Below are positions 12,061 to 25,200 of a stretch of 64,000 nucleotides of DNA, piece after piece. Origin of the DNA: Tetradesmus obliquus (lineage: Eukaryota; Chlorophyta; Chlorophyceae; Sphaeropleales; Scenedesmaceae); assembly GCA_030272155.1 (NCBI GenBank), contig CP126204.1:3277501-3341500 (forward strand). The letters are read 5' to 3'. The notes under the pieces were generated by a model. That model did not search any database, was not told the DNA's origin, and saw only the letters and a list, made by a program, of their open reading frames with translations. A program made the translations under genes and the position numbers. The first letter of the stretch is position 1; every line of letters starts with the position of its first letter.

Positions 12061-13255
12061 TTGTTTTCCACCAAGTGTTTGCCGCTGCTTGCAGCGTCTG
12101 CAGCTGGTGGCGGCAGCAGCCTGAAAGGGCTCAAGTGTGCCGGAGATGCAGTGCTACCTGCGCGCAAATGGCCAGCGCGGTGGGCCTACTAAAAAGGCCG
12201 AGGTTGAGGCGCGGCTGCTGGCACTGCTTGGGGCTGATGCGGCTCCTGCCGGGGGAGCAGCAGCAGCTGCAGGGGCACCTACTGAAGCAGCGGCATGATC
12301 TTAATACAACAGATGTGTGCTGCTGGCAGCGTATGCAGCTGGTGATGGCAGCAGCCTGAAGGGCCTGAGTGTGCCGGAGATGCAGTGCTACCTGCGCGCA
12401 AATGGCCAGCGCGGCGGGCCTACTAAAAAGGCTGAGGTTGAGGCGCGGCTGCTGGCTCTGCTTGGGGCTGGTGCGGCTCCTGCAGCAGCAGCGGCAGCGG
12501 CAGCGGCAGCTAGTGAAGCAGCGGCATGATTGTAATCCACCAATTGTTTGCCGCTGCTGGCAGCATATGCAGCTGGTGGTGGCAGCATCGTGAAAGGACT
12601 CAGTGTGCCGGAGATGCAGTGCTACCAGCGTGCCAATGGCCAGCGCGAAGGGCCAACTAAAAAGGCAGAAGTTGAGGCGCGGCTGCTGGCACTGCTTGGG
12701 AATGGTGCGGCTCCTGCAGCAGCAGCAGCAGCAGCAGCAGCTGTAGCTGCACCTGGTGAAGCAGCGGCAGTTAAGTTTAGCAAATGCGTGCCGCTTGCAG
12801 CGTATGCAGCTGGTGGTGGCAGCAGCCTGAAGGGCTCAGTGTGCCGGAGATGTAGTGCTACTTGCATGCAGAATGGCCAGTGCGGCGGGCCTACTAAAAA
12901 GGCAGAGGTTGAGGCGCGGCTGCTGGCACTGCTGGCAGCAGGCCAGGGGGTGGGTGGGGGTGCAGCAGCAGCAGCAGCTGGGGCGCCTGGTGAGGCAGCA
13001 GCAGTTTAGCACAGTTGTCAGCCTGAGCGTGTTACAGCTGCCGCCTTTCTTCGCAAGGCTTGCGATGTTCGCAAGCCTTGCGCAAGTTTTGTGACGGTCT
13101 TGCGAGGCAGCTGTCGCCAGAGTGCAGCTGGTGCTTGCAGCAGTCTGAATGAGTCGAATGAGTCGAAGATGCCGTGCTATCTGCGTGTGCATGGACCAAG
13201 AATTGGGCCTGCTTAAACGGCTGAGGTTGAGGCGCTTGCTCAAGTGTTGGTGTGC
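12061..13255 (+). repeat. Tandem decayed copies of the SAP-encoding exon end
   Basis: Five further copies of the SAP coding segment follow the stop codon. The shared GAGATGCAGTGCTAC core recurs at about 11893 (gene), 12143, 12377, 12611 and 12847, giving steps of 250, 234, 234 and 236 bp; a sixth, strongly decayed copy lies near 13130-13250. Copies 3 and 4 still read as SAP protein. Copy 2 is frameshifted, copy 5 has a TAG in the core, and copy 6 is broken. Each unit ends in an Ala-rich (GCA)n stretch and begins with a TTGCAG-like acceptor. Copies may be transcribed as 3' UTR or used as alternative terminal exons. Confidence 0.9.
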
Positions 13256-14025
13256 GAGCTTCCTGCTCGCATGCATGCCACATGGCACAGCATGGAAGCC
13301 TCCTTTGGAAGGCGTGTTTGAGCGAGGATAGTTACATGTGGGTCCTGGCACCATCTTGAATGGTAAGAGCTACAAAAAGATTGATTGCATGTTCTGAGAC
13401 CAGGAAGTAAGAGCGTGAACACCATTAAACATGTTTGACTTTTGACTGACACTGTTAATTCTCAGTGGGAAGTAACAGAGCATCTCCCAGCACACCAGCG
13501 AAAGGGTCTGAAAGCAGGCTGCGTGGTTATAAGGTGTTACAATACGGCAGTGAGTTGAAATCCGTGTTACCTGAGGCATTTGAAACCCAGATCGCACAAC
13601 AGCAGATTCCGGTCTTGTCTGTCGATGAACTGCTGTGCATCAACCCTACAACTGGGGCGCCAATCAGGCTTGCAAGGCAGTGAGTACTCATCAGCAAGTA
13701 CGCTCTCAGCGGGGAGGTTGCTGTTGAACACGAACGTCATGCCTTGTCGCTGCAGATGCACGTATGTTTCGCTGTCGTGTGTGCCTGGCACCACAGCTGT
13801 TCTGTAACCATGTACATTGTCACTTCGAGTAACGCTAAGACCTATAGGTAACAGCTAGTTCTGCTACAAGTGCTGCCTGCTGCTGCTGCTGCTGCTGCTC
13901 TCTCTGCAGTCCCCTGCCAGCCCCACCGGCGCCTGTGCGAAAGCCACTTGCAGCCAAAATACTCAGCAGTAAACTTATTAGCTCAGCTGCAGGCCAAGGC
14001 TGTGCAGCACAGCACACATCCTGAC
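13256..14025. other. Spacer before the next gene, possible upstream exon
   Basis: An open stretch at about 13470-13681 (LPEAFETQIAQQQIPVLSVD) ends near a GTGAGT donor and could be a 5' exon of the next gene, but I could not join it in phase to a supported start. A second open stretch begins after an acceptor at 13909. Confidence 0.3.
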
Positions 14026-14907
14026 ATGGCAATGGATGCGAGCCTCCAAGACAGCTGCGGCAGTGCCCCGGTCAAGGTCACTGCACGCGACAACTTTGCT
14101 GCAGCGTGCACACTCCTAGGTGGCTTTGACACAAGGTAGGGTTGATAGGCTTGTGAGTAGGGTCTTAACGACACATCATTCAATGCAATGCGTTTCGTGT
14201 TTTGCTGCCACTGCCTAACTCATGAATGCCGCAGCATGGCAGCGCACCACATTGGTGCTTGCAGCGCGCAATGAACATGAGAAAAGGTTGCTGTCTTCAA
14301 GCTATTGCTGCTGCTTCTGCTGCCGCTGTTCTGCAGCTGCTTCCGAGGCTATGTTGGCACCTGGACCTCCTTTGACATGCAGCACAACAACTGCGGCAGC
14401 ACTGGCAGCAGTGCTGCTGTTGACGCTGATGCGGCAGGTACAGCAGCAGCAGCAGCAGCAGCAGCACGGGTTACGCCGGTGTTCGTAGACGAGACTGTGA
14501 ACTTCCGACTGTTCCGCATGGAAGACCCAGCAGCCATGCAGTACCACCAGGTGAGAGGGTGAAGGCCGTGAGCAGTGATTCAGCAGCAGCAGCATGGTGC
14601 TGTGATATGTCACACTGCATTTTACCTCACACATGATACGTAGGAAAGCGTTTGACTTTGAAGACCCAGCAGCCATGCAGTTCCACCAGGCGGGTGGGGT
14701 GCACAGCCCTCCAGTAGCGACAGCCATCCTGGAGGCATGCTTGCATGTTGTGTTTTGTTGTGTTGGTTTGAGTACGTAGTATAGCGTTTTGGTGTCACCT
14801 GGGGTCAGTGACGCGTGGGCTGCCAACAGTGTGCAGTAGCCAGGACTGCTGCCAGCAGCCATGCAGTGCGAGCAGGTGACAGGGGTGCGGTATGTGTGCG
14901 GAACACT

Positions 14908-14939
<32 letters not shown>

Positions 14940-15545
14940 CAGCTGGGAGCGGATGTTGTAGGGTTGTGTTGTTGATCCTCTGTAATGCTATGTTACATGT
15001 TGCTGTGGCATGCGATAAGCATATTGCAGTGATCCTCACAGGCTAGCAACAATGTGCATGTGCCAGCAAAACCGTGACTAACATTACGCCAACGAGCTTG
15101 ACCTTTGCGGCTGTAGCAGTACAGTCTGCTGACGTACGATATGCCATACTGCCTCACCGCAGGTCAACATGTACCAGGGTGGCGGCCGCCCTGCTGCTGC
15201 TTCGTACAAGACCTACCTCACTGCTGATGCAGCACCCGGCAGGGCTGATGGCTATGGGCTGAGGGAGTGGCGGCATGACCCCTCCGGTGCACTGTGGAGC
15301 GTGAGTAGAACGAATTGATGTTGCAACCAACGGGTCAGGACTTCAGTGGAGTTTAGAGCCATTGTGTCCTCAGTGACACAGCATGTTCTGCTGCAGACTT
15401 ACAGCATTGCTGGCTGGTAACGCAATAATGCATTGGCAAAAAGACCTATCTTCACACATGAATAACAATGCATGTATTTGAGTATTCCTCAAGTGTGTGT
15501 TATATTTTCCATGCCTGGCTGTGCAGCCTGTTGACGCCGCCTGGC

Positions 15546-15591
<46 letters not shown>

Positions 15592-17029
15592 CAGCAGCAG
15601 CGGCAGTCCTGCCACAGCAGCAGCTGAGAAGGCACTGTTGGGCCTTACTGTAGCTGATGCCAGCTTGGCACTGTCATCTCTGTGGACTCGATGGCCTTGG
15701 ATATTTTTGTTGCATGCAATTTCAATCTGCCTGTCCGCCTGCATCTGCTGTGCAGCCTGATGCCTCCGGCTGGCGCAGCAGCAGTGACACAGCAGCAGCA
15801 GAGAAGACGCTGCTTGGTCTTGCAGTAGCTGATGCCAGCTTGGCGTTGATCAATGGCGCGCTGCCTAGCAGCTTTGACGCGCAGCACAGCCCAGGCAGCT
15901 GGTGGATGGAGGCCATCTTCAAGGTAGGTCGCGTATGTTTGGGGAGTAGTGCTTTGATCCGGGTCCTTCGCGTGCTAACTTGTCGTGTTTTTGGCTGCAG
16001 TGCAGTCTTAACACCTGGTGGGTGCAGGTGGGCTGCGCTCAATCTGGTCTAAATTGCATTTCACGTTACTGTTGCTGCATGTGGCGAATTTGCTGGCAGA
16101 TGGAGGCCATCCTCACCATGTGCAGCAATCATGCTACTTGGTTGTTGCTGTGCCATCGGTACCTCATCCATATGTGCCTGGGTGCTGTTGTTATACGCAG
16201 CAACAAGGCTCCCATGCGCGCCGCTGGGGCATGCTGCACCGCTTTGATGCCGGGCGCATAGCCAACACCAAAAGTATGAACGAAGACCTGACAGAGATCC
16301 CCACCGAGCAGCTGCACAGCTGCAGCATCGACCCTGCAAGCATCGCCTGGCAGCCGCGGCGACAGGGGTGAGTTTGAGCATGGCCTTGGCCTGTTTGCGT
16401 GGTTGCTACTCTACTGTGCTGGAATGTGTGAAGCGCCCATTGCAGCTGCCGCGCTGGGTTGTGTTGTTGGCTATGTGCAGCTGAAAGTAAACCTAACAGA
16501 CATCCCCACAAGCATCGCCCGGCAGCCGCGCCAACAAGGGTGAGTGAGGGTTATCTAGGCTGTGAGAGGGGCATGTCATTGCTGTTATGTGCAGCGTTGG
16601 CATTCATCGTGCCCTGTAAGTCCAGCACCGCTGTACACACTTTACTGTGCTTCCCTTGCAGTCTGAAATCTTCCCTTTTCCCGAGTGCACACACCACGCA
16701 TCACTGTCTTGTTGTAGCTGCCTATACATTATACAAATACAAATACAACACAATGCCCTTCAAAGTAACCAGCAACCTGACTGAGTACACATTATTGCGC
16801 CGCTGCAAATGCTGTCACGTGTCTGCAGGAGCTTTGGTGACATTGACAGCTTGTTTGCCACACAGCAGCAGCAGCAGCAGCAGCAGCAGCGGCAGCAGCA
16901 GCAGCCGAGCTTCAATCGCCAGGGCACTGCCACCACCTTCACATGTGACGAGCAGCAGCAGCTGACAAGGAGCACAGGGCCATGCACCTGGTCCAGTCAG
17001 CATGTTGTTGCCATGAATGCTGCTGCAAG

Positions 17030-17067
<38 letters not shown>

Positions 17068-17606
17068 TCGTGGTGCAGCTTGACTTACCCGACTGGGGCT
17101 ACAGTAGGCTGCCCGCAGATATTAGCCTTCTGACAGCAGCAGCAGCGGCCACTGCTGACAGCACCAGCAGCAGCAACAGCAGCAGCAGCAGTGGTGCAGC
17201 AGTGGTGTTTGAGCTGGGCACTGTGCTATCGAGTGGCTCACTGGCGCGTTGGCTGCTGCAGTATGATGCTGCTGGCGGCAGGCTGCTGCAGCGAGCAACA
17301 TATGAACTGTACCCTGCTGCTGATGCAGCTGCCTGAGACCATCAGCAGAAAGGAGTGGGGTGACGATCAGATGCAGTACCGCTGGAGTGCCGACCGCTGC
17401 ACCCAGATGCTGCTGGTGCAGCGGCTGCAGCATGTGAGTACGCATTATGTTGCATGCAATGATTGACCTGCAGTGATTGACTTGCTTGCACGTTGCACCA
17501 ATTTTATACTGCAGCCAGCTGGCACTTGAGCTATGCCATCCGAGGCAATGGGCTGATGCCGCAGTGCTCTGTGCAGGAGGAAGTCTTTGCAGACATAATT
17601 TTTTGA
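14026..17606 (+). CDS. Conserved protein, possibly DUF3598/CpeS-like fold, with apparent frameshift
   Basis: Supported exons are 14026-14135, 14337-14550, 15163-15300, 15756-15923, 16201-16367, 16829 to about 17310, about 17329-17437 and 17515-17606. Text such as FRGYVGTWTSFD, EDPAAMQYHQVNMYQGG, GLREWRHDPSGALWS, GSWWMEAIFK, RWGMLHRFDAG and the C-terminal WHLSYAIRGNGLMPQ with QEEVFAD resembles lipocalin-like DUF3598 proteins related to phycobilin lyases. I hold that identity loosely. Poly-Gln and poly-Ala/Ser inserts interrupt it. Exon 16829 runs into a TGA at 17334-17336, while clearly protein-like sequence (LPETISRKEWGDD) continues in the +1 frame from 17329, so a one-base indel or an undetected splice is likely. 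An extra short exon between 15924 and 16200 is possible. The start is the first ATG whose exon splices in phase; an upstream exon is not excluded. Confidence 0.55.
14655..14885 (+). repeat. Two partial copies of the exon ending at 14550
   Basis: Segments at about 14660-14695 and 14835-14880 repeat the DPAAMQYHQ donor-side end of the preceding exon, within the following intron. Confidence 0.7.
15526..15670 (+). repeat. Acceptor-side copy of the exon at 15756, with (AGC)n expansion
   Basis: This segment starts TGTGCAG and repeats the first part of exon 15756-15923 (RSSS, ATAAAEKALLGL, VADASLAL), with a long AGC run at about 15547-15600. It lies upstream of the intact exon. Confidence 0.8.
16480..16545 (+). 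repeat. Donor-side copy of the exon ending at 16367
   Basis: Repeats the DLTEIPT...SIAWQPRRQG end plus its GTGAGT donor, shortened internally, about 175 bp downstream. Confidence 0.75.
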
Positions 17607-18780
17607 AGTCCAACATGCTACACTTGGCATGCGCTATTGACGGCAACGTTTCTGTCGCTGTGGTAACAACACATGTTCATGATGCAGGGGCTCGATCGGC
17701 ATGCTTGGAAAGCGCACTTGGTATGTTACAGGCTGCAACTGACTAGTCCACGACACAGAAGGGATCCACTGAGAGGGTGCACCACCCTCAGAGGCTGTTA
17801 AGCTTTGAGAGGCAGCCCTCTACTACAGCGCCACGCCATGCACATTTTCCACAAGAACCGCGCGGGACAGGCCCGGCTGCACAAGCTGTTGCAACACAAC
17901 ATCACAGTACGCATAGTGCATTGCTGCACTTGGGCAGGCGACGATAGGCGGTAGCTGTGCAATTGTACGCCTGCTGACCACCAGGTCTGGTGACAGCACG
18001 CTTACATGCAATCACTCTGTCAACAACACAACACCACATGTAGCACAAACCTGCTACATGCAGCCGCATGCAACTCAACAGCACACAAAACATGCAGATC
18101 CTGCACAACAAAACATGCAGGGGCAGGTGACCTCTGACTTGCTGAATGGCACTGCCCAATCCACATGCTTAAGCGCTGCAGTGTTCCCAATTTTTCAGCT
18201 GGCTGCGCAACTGTCAGCAGCCCAGATGAAACAAACATGCAGCTGCAAGCCTCGGGGTGTGATCACATTTGCACTGCACACATGCCTGCCGCACAATACA
18301 ATGAAACGTCTGCTCAGTAGGGCTGCAGCGGCTGCTGCAGCAAGCCTCCAGCGGCTCATCTCAAAATAATAACACATCAGCAGCTCGACACCTAATGTAA
18401 CAAGCACTCTTATGCTTACATACCCTCAGCAGCTTGAGATGTGCTGCGGCTCCTCACAAAAACCAGGCCAGGTGAAATATGTGGCCTTGGAATACGTTTC
18501 TTGTTGTTGCAAATCGTGTCACACGTGAAATACTGACAAGTTCATGCATCACTGGGCTTCCAAATACACGCCCTTGCTGCTGCTTTCAGCCTCTTTCAAT
18601 GTGAAAAGGTCCTGTGTTTAAAGATCTTTTGTGTCTCACAATGGTCACTGCTGCTGGCCACACCTCGAACAACACTCTGTGCTCATATGCACTGCCCACA
18701 CGTGTGTGCACATGCACACATCAACATGATATGCAACCTCAACAACAGTCCATGCGTAGTTAGGTGCATATGGACAACAA
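17607..18780. other. Convergent 3' intergenic region
   Basis: Spacer between the plus-strand gene ending at 17606 and the minus-strand CCD1 gene. It holds TGTAA at 18396-18400 and the reverse signal TTACA at 18416-18420. I see no other gene. Confidence 0.5.
18396..18420. terminator. Back-to-back poly(A) signals of convergent genes
   Basis: TGTAA on the plus strand (18396-18400) and TGTAA on the minus strand (read from TTACA, 18416-18420) sit 15 bp apart. TGTAA is the usual chlorophyte poly(A) signal, so both converging transcripts could end here. Confidence 0.5.
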
Positions 18781-19225
18781 TGCAACCAAAACCTGCAAAA
18801 CTGCCAAGCGCTGTATGCCAAGCGCTGTATGAAACATTGTGCCTCCAGCAGCCAGCCTACAGCGCCAGAGTGGCGGGCAGCAGCGGCTAGCTGCTGCTGC
18901 AGCCAAAACGGAGCAGCACACAACCGACAGCACCGCCTGACCAGCACACAGCGCTACCACCTGCTCAGCAGCAAGCAACCACCTGACTGCATCAAAGAGG
19001 TGGGCTGCAGCAGCTGGCGCCACAGCTGCAGTTTCTACTGATTCTCTGACACCCACCAGCCATTTCAAGCAACCAAGCAACCCACCTAGGCCACCAGTGA
19101 AGTAGGCTGCAGCGGCTGGCTGCTCAGCTGCTGTTTAAACTAACTCTCAGGCACCCACAGGCCATGGAAGCCGTATGGCACATTGTGCTACCAGCAACCA
19201 GCCTGCTCCGCAGCAAACAACCGTC
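18780..19225 (-). repeat. Decayed copies of the CCD1 terminal exon
   Basis: Downstream of the CCD1 stop (minus strand) the last part of the terminal exon recurs. A strong copy spans about 19098-19225 (GCCATGGAAGCCGTA and GTAGGCTGCAG cores). Weaker copies are near 18960-19060 and 18820-18910. All lie between the stop codon and the TTACA at 18416. Confidence 0.8.
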
Positions 19226-22200
19226 TTACTGCATGAGAGAAGTAGGCTGCAGTGGCTGGCTGGTGAGCTGCTGCTGGAACTGACGCTCAGGCACCCACAG
19301 GCCATGGAAGCCGTACGGCACCCGCTGCGGCAGTGCCACAACTGCCAGTGGCTGCTGCTGCATGGTGGCGGCATCCCACACCACGAGGCTGCTGCCGCCG
19401 CTGCTGCTGCCGCCGCCGCCGCTGCTGCTGCTGCTGCTGCTGCTGGCGGTTTCATCATGTACGTATGTGACCAGGTACCCGTCGTCTTCGCTGGTACACT
19501 TACTGGGGTCCTCGTGCCTGCAGCAATTTTAAGAGGACAGTGTTTTTGGAGTGGTTCCACAAATAACAGGTTTCAACTTGAGGAGCAGCAGGTAGCCGTC
19601 GTCTTTGCCGGCACACATGGCAGGGTCCTCATGCCTGCAGCATAATCAAAGGCAAGCAGTTCTCAAAGGATACGTCAGGAGCCAGACACAGTTTGCCGAT
19701 GTATCACAAGATAAGCTGGCATCCTCCCCAGCACATTCTGCGAGGTCCACATGCAGCAGTTACAGGCAAGCAGAGATTCACCGCGGCAGTGAGTGAGTGA
19801 GTTAGTGGCTACCCAGGCAGCTCTGCAGCTCCTGGGTAAGTTGAGGCTTGAAGGGTGTGTGTCCGTGGCACAAGAATTTGGAGCTTCACTCACCTTGGGA
19901 TGAAGACAGTCTCGCCGTTGTAGCAGCCTGGCGGCAGCTGAATCTTTGCCACCATCGCGTCACTCCCTTCAGGTGCCCACAGGTCCATCTTTGCCACGCC
20001 ATCCCACTTCACGGCGGCACCAAAGCCAGTGACCATAGTGGCAACATACGCGTAGCGCTGCTTGCGGCCCACAAACCTGTGGCAAAAACAACATGAGACA
20101 GTGTGGCAGATGGTTCACTTGCAGCAGCGTCAAAGTGGTGACCATCATGGCGACGTACGCGTAACGCTGCTTGCGGCCCACAAACCTATGAGGCAGGCAG
20201 TGCAAAGTGCTTTGTCAGGAGATAATGTATGTAGACGCACATGTGTTTCGCAATGCTGGGGTGTGAGCAGGGACTTGCAAACTGGCTGTGTGTGCCAAGA
20301 TACAGAAGCGAGCAGGGCGCAAGCTGACACACACTTCAACCCCAGTGATGCATCAGTAGCATGTGCTGCTGATTGTGCAGCTGCTCGCCGTGCATACCGC
20401 GTTGCTCATGGTGCTCACGGTGTTGCTCACGGTGGGTTCTCACGGTGGGTTGATGGTTGGGAGGTCACCCGTAGTTGTCATCCGAAGTCTCCGTCGTCGA
20501 AACCTTGAGTGCAAAACTATAGACTCAGGCACGGCATCACCTGTGCAGCAGATTGTTTGCTTATCTGCGCAGCTCACCGTGGGTTGATGGTGGGGAAGTC
20601 CCCAGAGGTCTCCGTCATCAGAAACAAGATTCCAAAACCTCAGGCACGATATCACCTGTACAGCAGATTGTATGCCTGTCTGGCAGCTCACCGTGGGTTG
20701 ATGGTTGGGAAGTCGCCTGAGGTCTCCGTCATCAGCCGCAGCTCACCCACACGACGGCCGCTGCTGCTGCTGCTGCTGCTGCTGTTTGGGTCCAGCGTGA
20801 TGACTGCCAGGCGCGGCTGCTCTGCTGATGGGATGGCCCCCTCAGTGCGCGTGTCCAGGTTGAGGCTGATGCTCTCGCTGTGGCACACAAACAGCTTCAC
20901 CGTGCCATCAGCTTCCTCCCAAGCGTTGGCCACGTGGAAGGCCATGTGGGCAGGCAGGTCAAACCAAACCATGCCGGAGTCATCAGCAGCGCCACGCGGC
21001 AGCAGCCCCACCCTGCTGCCCTGCTCAGCTTTGAAGCTGAAGGGCAGGTTGCGCTGCTTCACCATGCGCTGCAGGCAGAGCAGTACCACAGGTGCAGGCG
21101 GAGTGCGGACAGGGGCAGAAAACGGTCAAAACAGAGCAACATGTTGTTTATACCGCGCTGCACCTCGTGGCAGCAGCGCTCCCGTGCTGCCCTGCTCCAA
21201 ATTGTAACTGAAGGGCAGACCAACAGGTTGCACTGCTTGACCATGAACTATCCATGGACAAGCCCTGCAACCTGCTGGTCTGCCCTTTAATTACAATTTG
21301 CATGCAGTGGACTTGAGGGAAATGGTATGAAATGCTGCTGCTGCTGCTGCTGCTGCTGCACGCTGCAGACACCTGCACCGAAACACAACAACTGACAATC
21401 ACCAGCATGGTACCGTGCTACAGACAGGCATCATCGCACCTCTCCATCGAAGCACAGGGGGTTGTCCATGAACACCACCCAATTCTGTGTGATGGCAAAG
21501 TCATGCATCATGACTGGGCGCTTCATGTTGGCAGCACTGATGTCCAGGCTTGCTGTCAGGTCTCCTTTTGGGCCCAGCACGCCATATGACACATACGGAG
21601 GTGCGTCAAAGGTGTAGCGGAAGAAGTGCAGCTCGCCTGCAGCCACATGTTACAAAAAAAAGTGTTAGTAACAATGTTTAAACTGACTGCGCAAGATGTG
21701 ACAGCTGTGGGCTCTTTGTGGCCCAGCACGCCATATGACACGTATGGCGGCGCGTCAAAGGTGTAGCGGAAGAAGTGCAGCTCGCCTGCAAGCAGATGTT
21801 ACAAAAAGTGTTAGTAACAATGTTTGAACTGGCTGCGCAAGACGTGACAGCTGTGAGATTTTTGTGGCCCAACACGCCATACGACACGTATGGCCGCGCC
21901 TCAAAAGTGTAGCGGAGAAGCTGGCTTGCAGTGCAATACCATGTTACATTGGTGTATGTAGCACCGTGTATTTGAAGTGGCTGGGTGTAATGTGACAGCT
22001 GGGGCCGAAAATAACAAGCGGCTCGCTTTAGATGCAAGCAGGGTATGGGGGAGCAAACACAAGGTGCCACTACAGATGACGCTACGCAAAAAGAAGAATA
22101 ACATGTGCCCACCTGTCACCGGGTCCAGCTTGGGGTGTGCGGTGAAGCCCCTCCCAACCGGGCCAGTCACAGCCACACGCCCCGAGCTCTCCACCAAGCC

Positions 22201-25200
22201 AACACACATCACTCTTGATGTATACGGCATGTCTCCCTCAAGATGATAATTGTTTCTTGTCAGATGCAAGCAGTCATTGGGAGAACGAAACATGCCGATG
22301 GCACTACAGAACATGCCACATAATATTACAGGGAACAAAACACATGCCCACCTGTCACTGGGTCCAGCTTTGGGTGTGCTGTGAAGCTGCGTCCCACAGT
22401 GCCAGTCACAGCCACACGCCCCAAGCTCTCCACCAGCCCATCACACATCACTCTTAACGCATACGGCATGTCACCCTCATTCAAATTCAATCTTTCTTTT
22501 TAGAAGCAAGCAGTGAATGAGAGAGCGAAACACACAGATGGCATTACAGAACATGCTACATAACAGGGAGCAAAACATGTGCCCACCTGTCACGGGGTCC
22601 AGCTTTGGGTGGGCAGTGAAGCTCCTCCCGACAGCGCCCGTCACAGCCACGCGCCCAACCAAACCACGACAATTTAAGACACACTGACAAACAACACACC
22701 CTCAAAAACCAATGACAAGCCCGTTGCAACCCACCTGTCACTGGGTCCAGCTTTGGGTGTGCAGTGAAGCTCCTCCCAACAGCGCCAGTCACAGCCACGC
22801 GCCCCAAGCTCTCCACCAGCCCAACACCATTTTGATGCACCATTTAGATGCACACAATGAATGGGGGTTAGATGCACACAATGAATGGGAGAGCAAAACA
22901 CACACAGATGGCACTACAGAACATGCTACACAACAGGGAACAAAACACATGCCCACCTGTCACTGGGTCCAGCTTTGGGTGTGCAGTAAAGCTCCTGCCA
23001 ACAGCGCCCGTCACAGCCACGCGCCCCAAGCTCTCCACCAGCCCATCACACATCACTAGCACCCGGCATGTCACCCTCAACAGTAACCTGTATCCTCGAC
23101 TGCAGGCAGTGTCTGATCAAGTCGCAAACAGCACCCCCAGGTGCATTACATCCACGACGACTACATATCAAAGCAGCAAACAATACCCACCTGTCACTGG
23201 GTCCAGCTTTGGGTGTGCCGTAAAGCTGCGCCCAACCGCACCAGTCACAGCCACGCGCCCCAAGCTCTCCACCAGCCCATCACACATCACTCTTAAAGCA
23301 TACGGCATGCCGCCCTCAATCAAATTTAATGTTTCCTTTTGGATGCAAGCTGTGAATGGGAGAGCGAAACATGCAGATGGCGCTACAGATGGCGCTGTGC
23401 AACAAGAAAAATAACACACACCCACCTGTCACAGGGTCCAGCTTTGGGTGTGCAGTGAAGCTCCTCCCAACCGCGCCAGTCACAGCCACACGCCCCAAGC
23501 TCTCCACCAGCCCATCACACATCACTCTTAAAGCATACGGCATGTCGCCCTCATTTAAAGCCAGCAGCCGGCCAGCATGGCAGGCCAGGGCCGTGTTGGC
23601 TGTGCCGCCGCCGGCGGTTTTGTCGACTGTACCCAGGGCGGTTTTAAAGCGCTCCAGGAAGATGAGCCCTAGGCCGCCGAGGCCCGCGTAGTCGCCAAGC
23701 TTGAGGAACATTGGCCAGCCTGCAGCCGACTCCTGCAAGGAAGTTAATAAAAACACACAACATGGGATGTCGTTGTTTGAAGTACGCACTACAGCGCACG
23801 CAATACAGCATTCAAGCATGTACGACAGCAGGCCACGCTGCTCAAGCTGATCGTGTAAAAAACTTCTTAAACACTTCCCAAACATGTTGCTGCCCAAGGT
23901 TTGTGTAAATGTCATCTCAGCGAATACACTTCTGCCTTCAAGCCTCATTGCCCCACTTGAACAGCAGCTGGGAGGGGTGTGCATGACTCGATGACGATTA
24001 CAACAGTCCTTTTGCTTGAGCATGCCAAACAGACAGCCATGCTGCCTACCTGCGCCAGCTTGGCTGTCGGCACCCATCTGTTGGAGTACATGTTGCAGTA
24101 CCTGGGACGATTGCATTCAGAAGATGAAGTGACAATTGCAGCCACTAGACGTAACAAGACCAATCAGCTGCCTCACCTGCGACAGCCTGGCAGTGGGCAC
24201 CCATCTGTTGCAGTATGCGGCAGCGCCACCCTTCAGCCGCACAGCATGCACCATGCCGTCACCATCAAACCTGACGGCAGCAGCAGCAGCAGTGTAAGGA
24301 AATTGATAGCAGCAGCAGCAGCAGCAGCACTGCATGCCGCACACCATGTCACCTCCTTAGCACACACACTCTGTGCTGCGCACACCTGCAACATGACCAC
24401 TTGCTCTTGACAGTGCGAGCTGTGTAAGCGCTGCGCAGCCGCAACAGCATCATCCCAACACACCACGCACCAGTGGTAACCTCCAAGCGGCTTCAGCAGG
24501 GGGTTGGGCCCCACCCGCAGAAACACGCCCGCAAGGCCTGCAGGAAGCTTGTCCAGCGAGCCACACAGCTGCGGCAGGCTGCTGCTGCTGCTGCCATTGG
24601 TGTCTTTGCTGCTGTGGAATGTGTCTCGCTGCTGCTTCACATCATCATCAGCATCAGCACCAATGGCAGCAGGCTCAACATGACCATTTGCATGGCCGTT
24701 TGCAAGGCCGTTGGAATTCCCATTTTGTGCAGCATGATGCACGCCATTGCTGCCATCTCCTGCCGCTCCTGCTGCTACTGCTGCCTTGCTGGCAGCAGCC
24801 TTTGCAGAGACTGCTGCTGTGCCGGCTGCTGTGCCGGCTGCTGTGACCAGTGGCAGGTTCACTGTGAAGACCTCGCTGAGCTGCGGAGCAAAGTTCCCTT
24901 GCAGGAAAGGCTGGCCCAGGTTGCCATTTGAGTAGGACAGCAGCCACTGCACCTGCTTCACTGCTTGCCTGTGGGTGCATGGAATCAGGCAGCAGCAGCA
25001 GCAGCAGCAGCAGCGGGAGGTCGAACATGCAGGACAGGCTGCCCCAGTATGCCTGCTGTTACAGCCAGGGCCTGCTGCTACAGCCAGTAAGCCTGCTGCT
25101 ACAGCCGGCATGCCTGCTGCTAGATCCATCCAGTGTGCCTGCTGCCACCGCCATCCCATGAGCTATGCGATGCATGACCATCCACATGGCACTGCAACTC

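Noticed and set aside
17309..17328. 20-base intron at the frameshift of the 14026-17606 gene
   Set aside because: It has GT...AG ends but its removal does not give the required frame.
18687..19041. Small plus-strand frames near the CCD1 3' end
   Set aside because: They run antisense to decayed CCD1 terminal-exon copies.
22105..23560. CRISPR-like array of regular repeats
   Set aside because: Repeats are 100+ bp, coding in origin and include splice donors; the intervening sequence is also repetitive. The host is a eukaryote.
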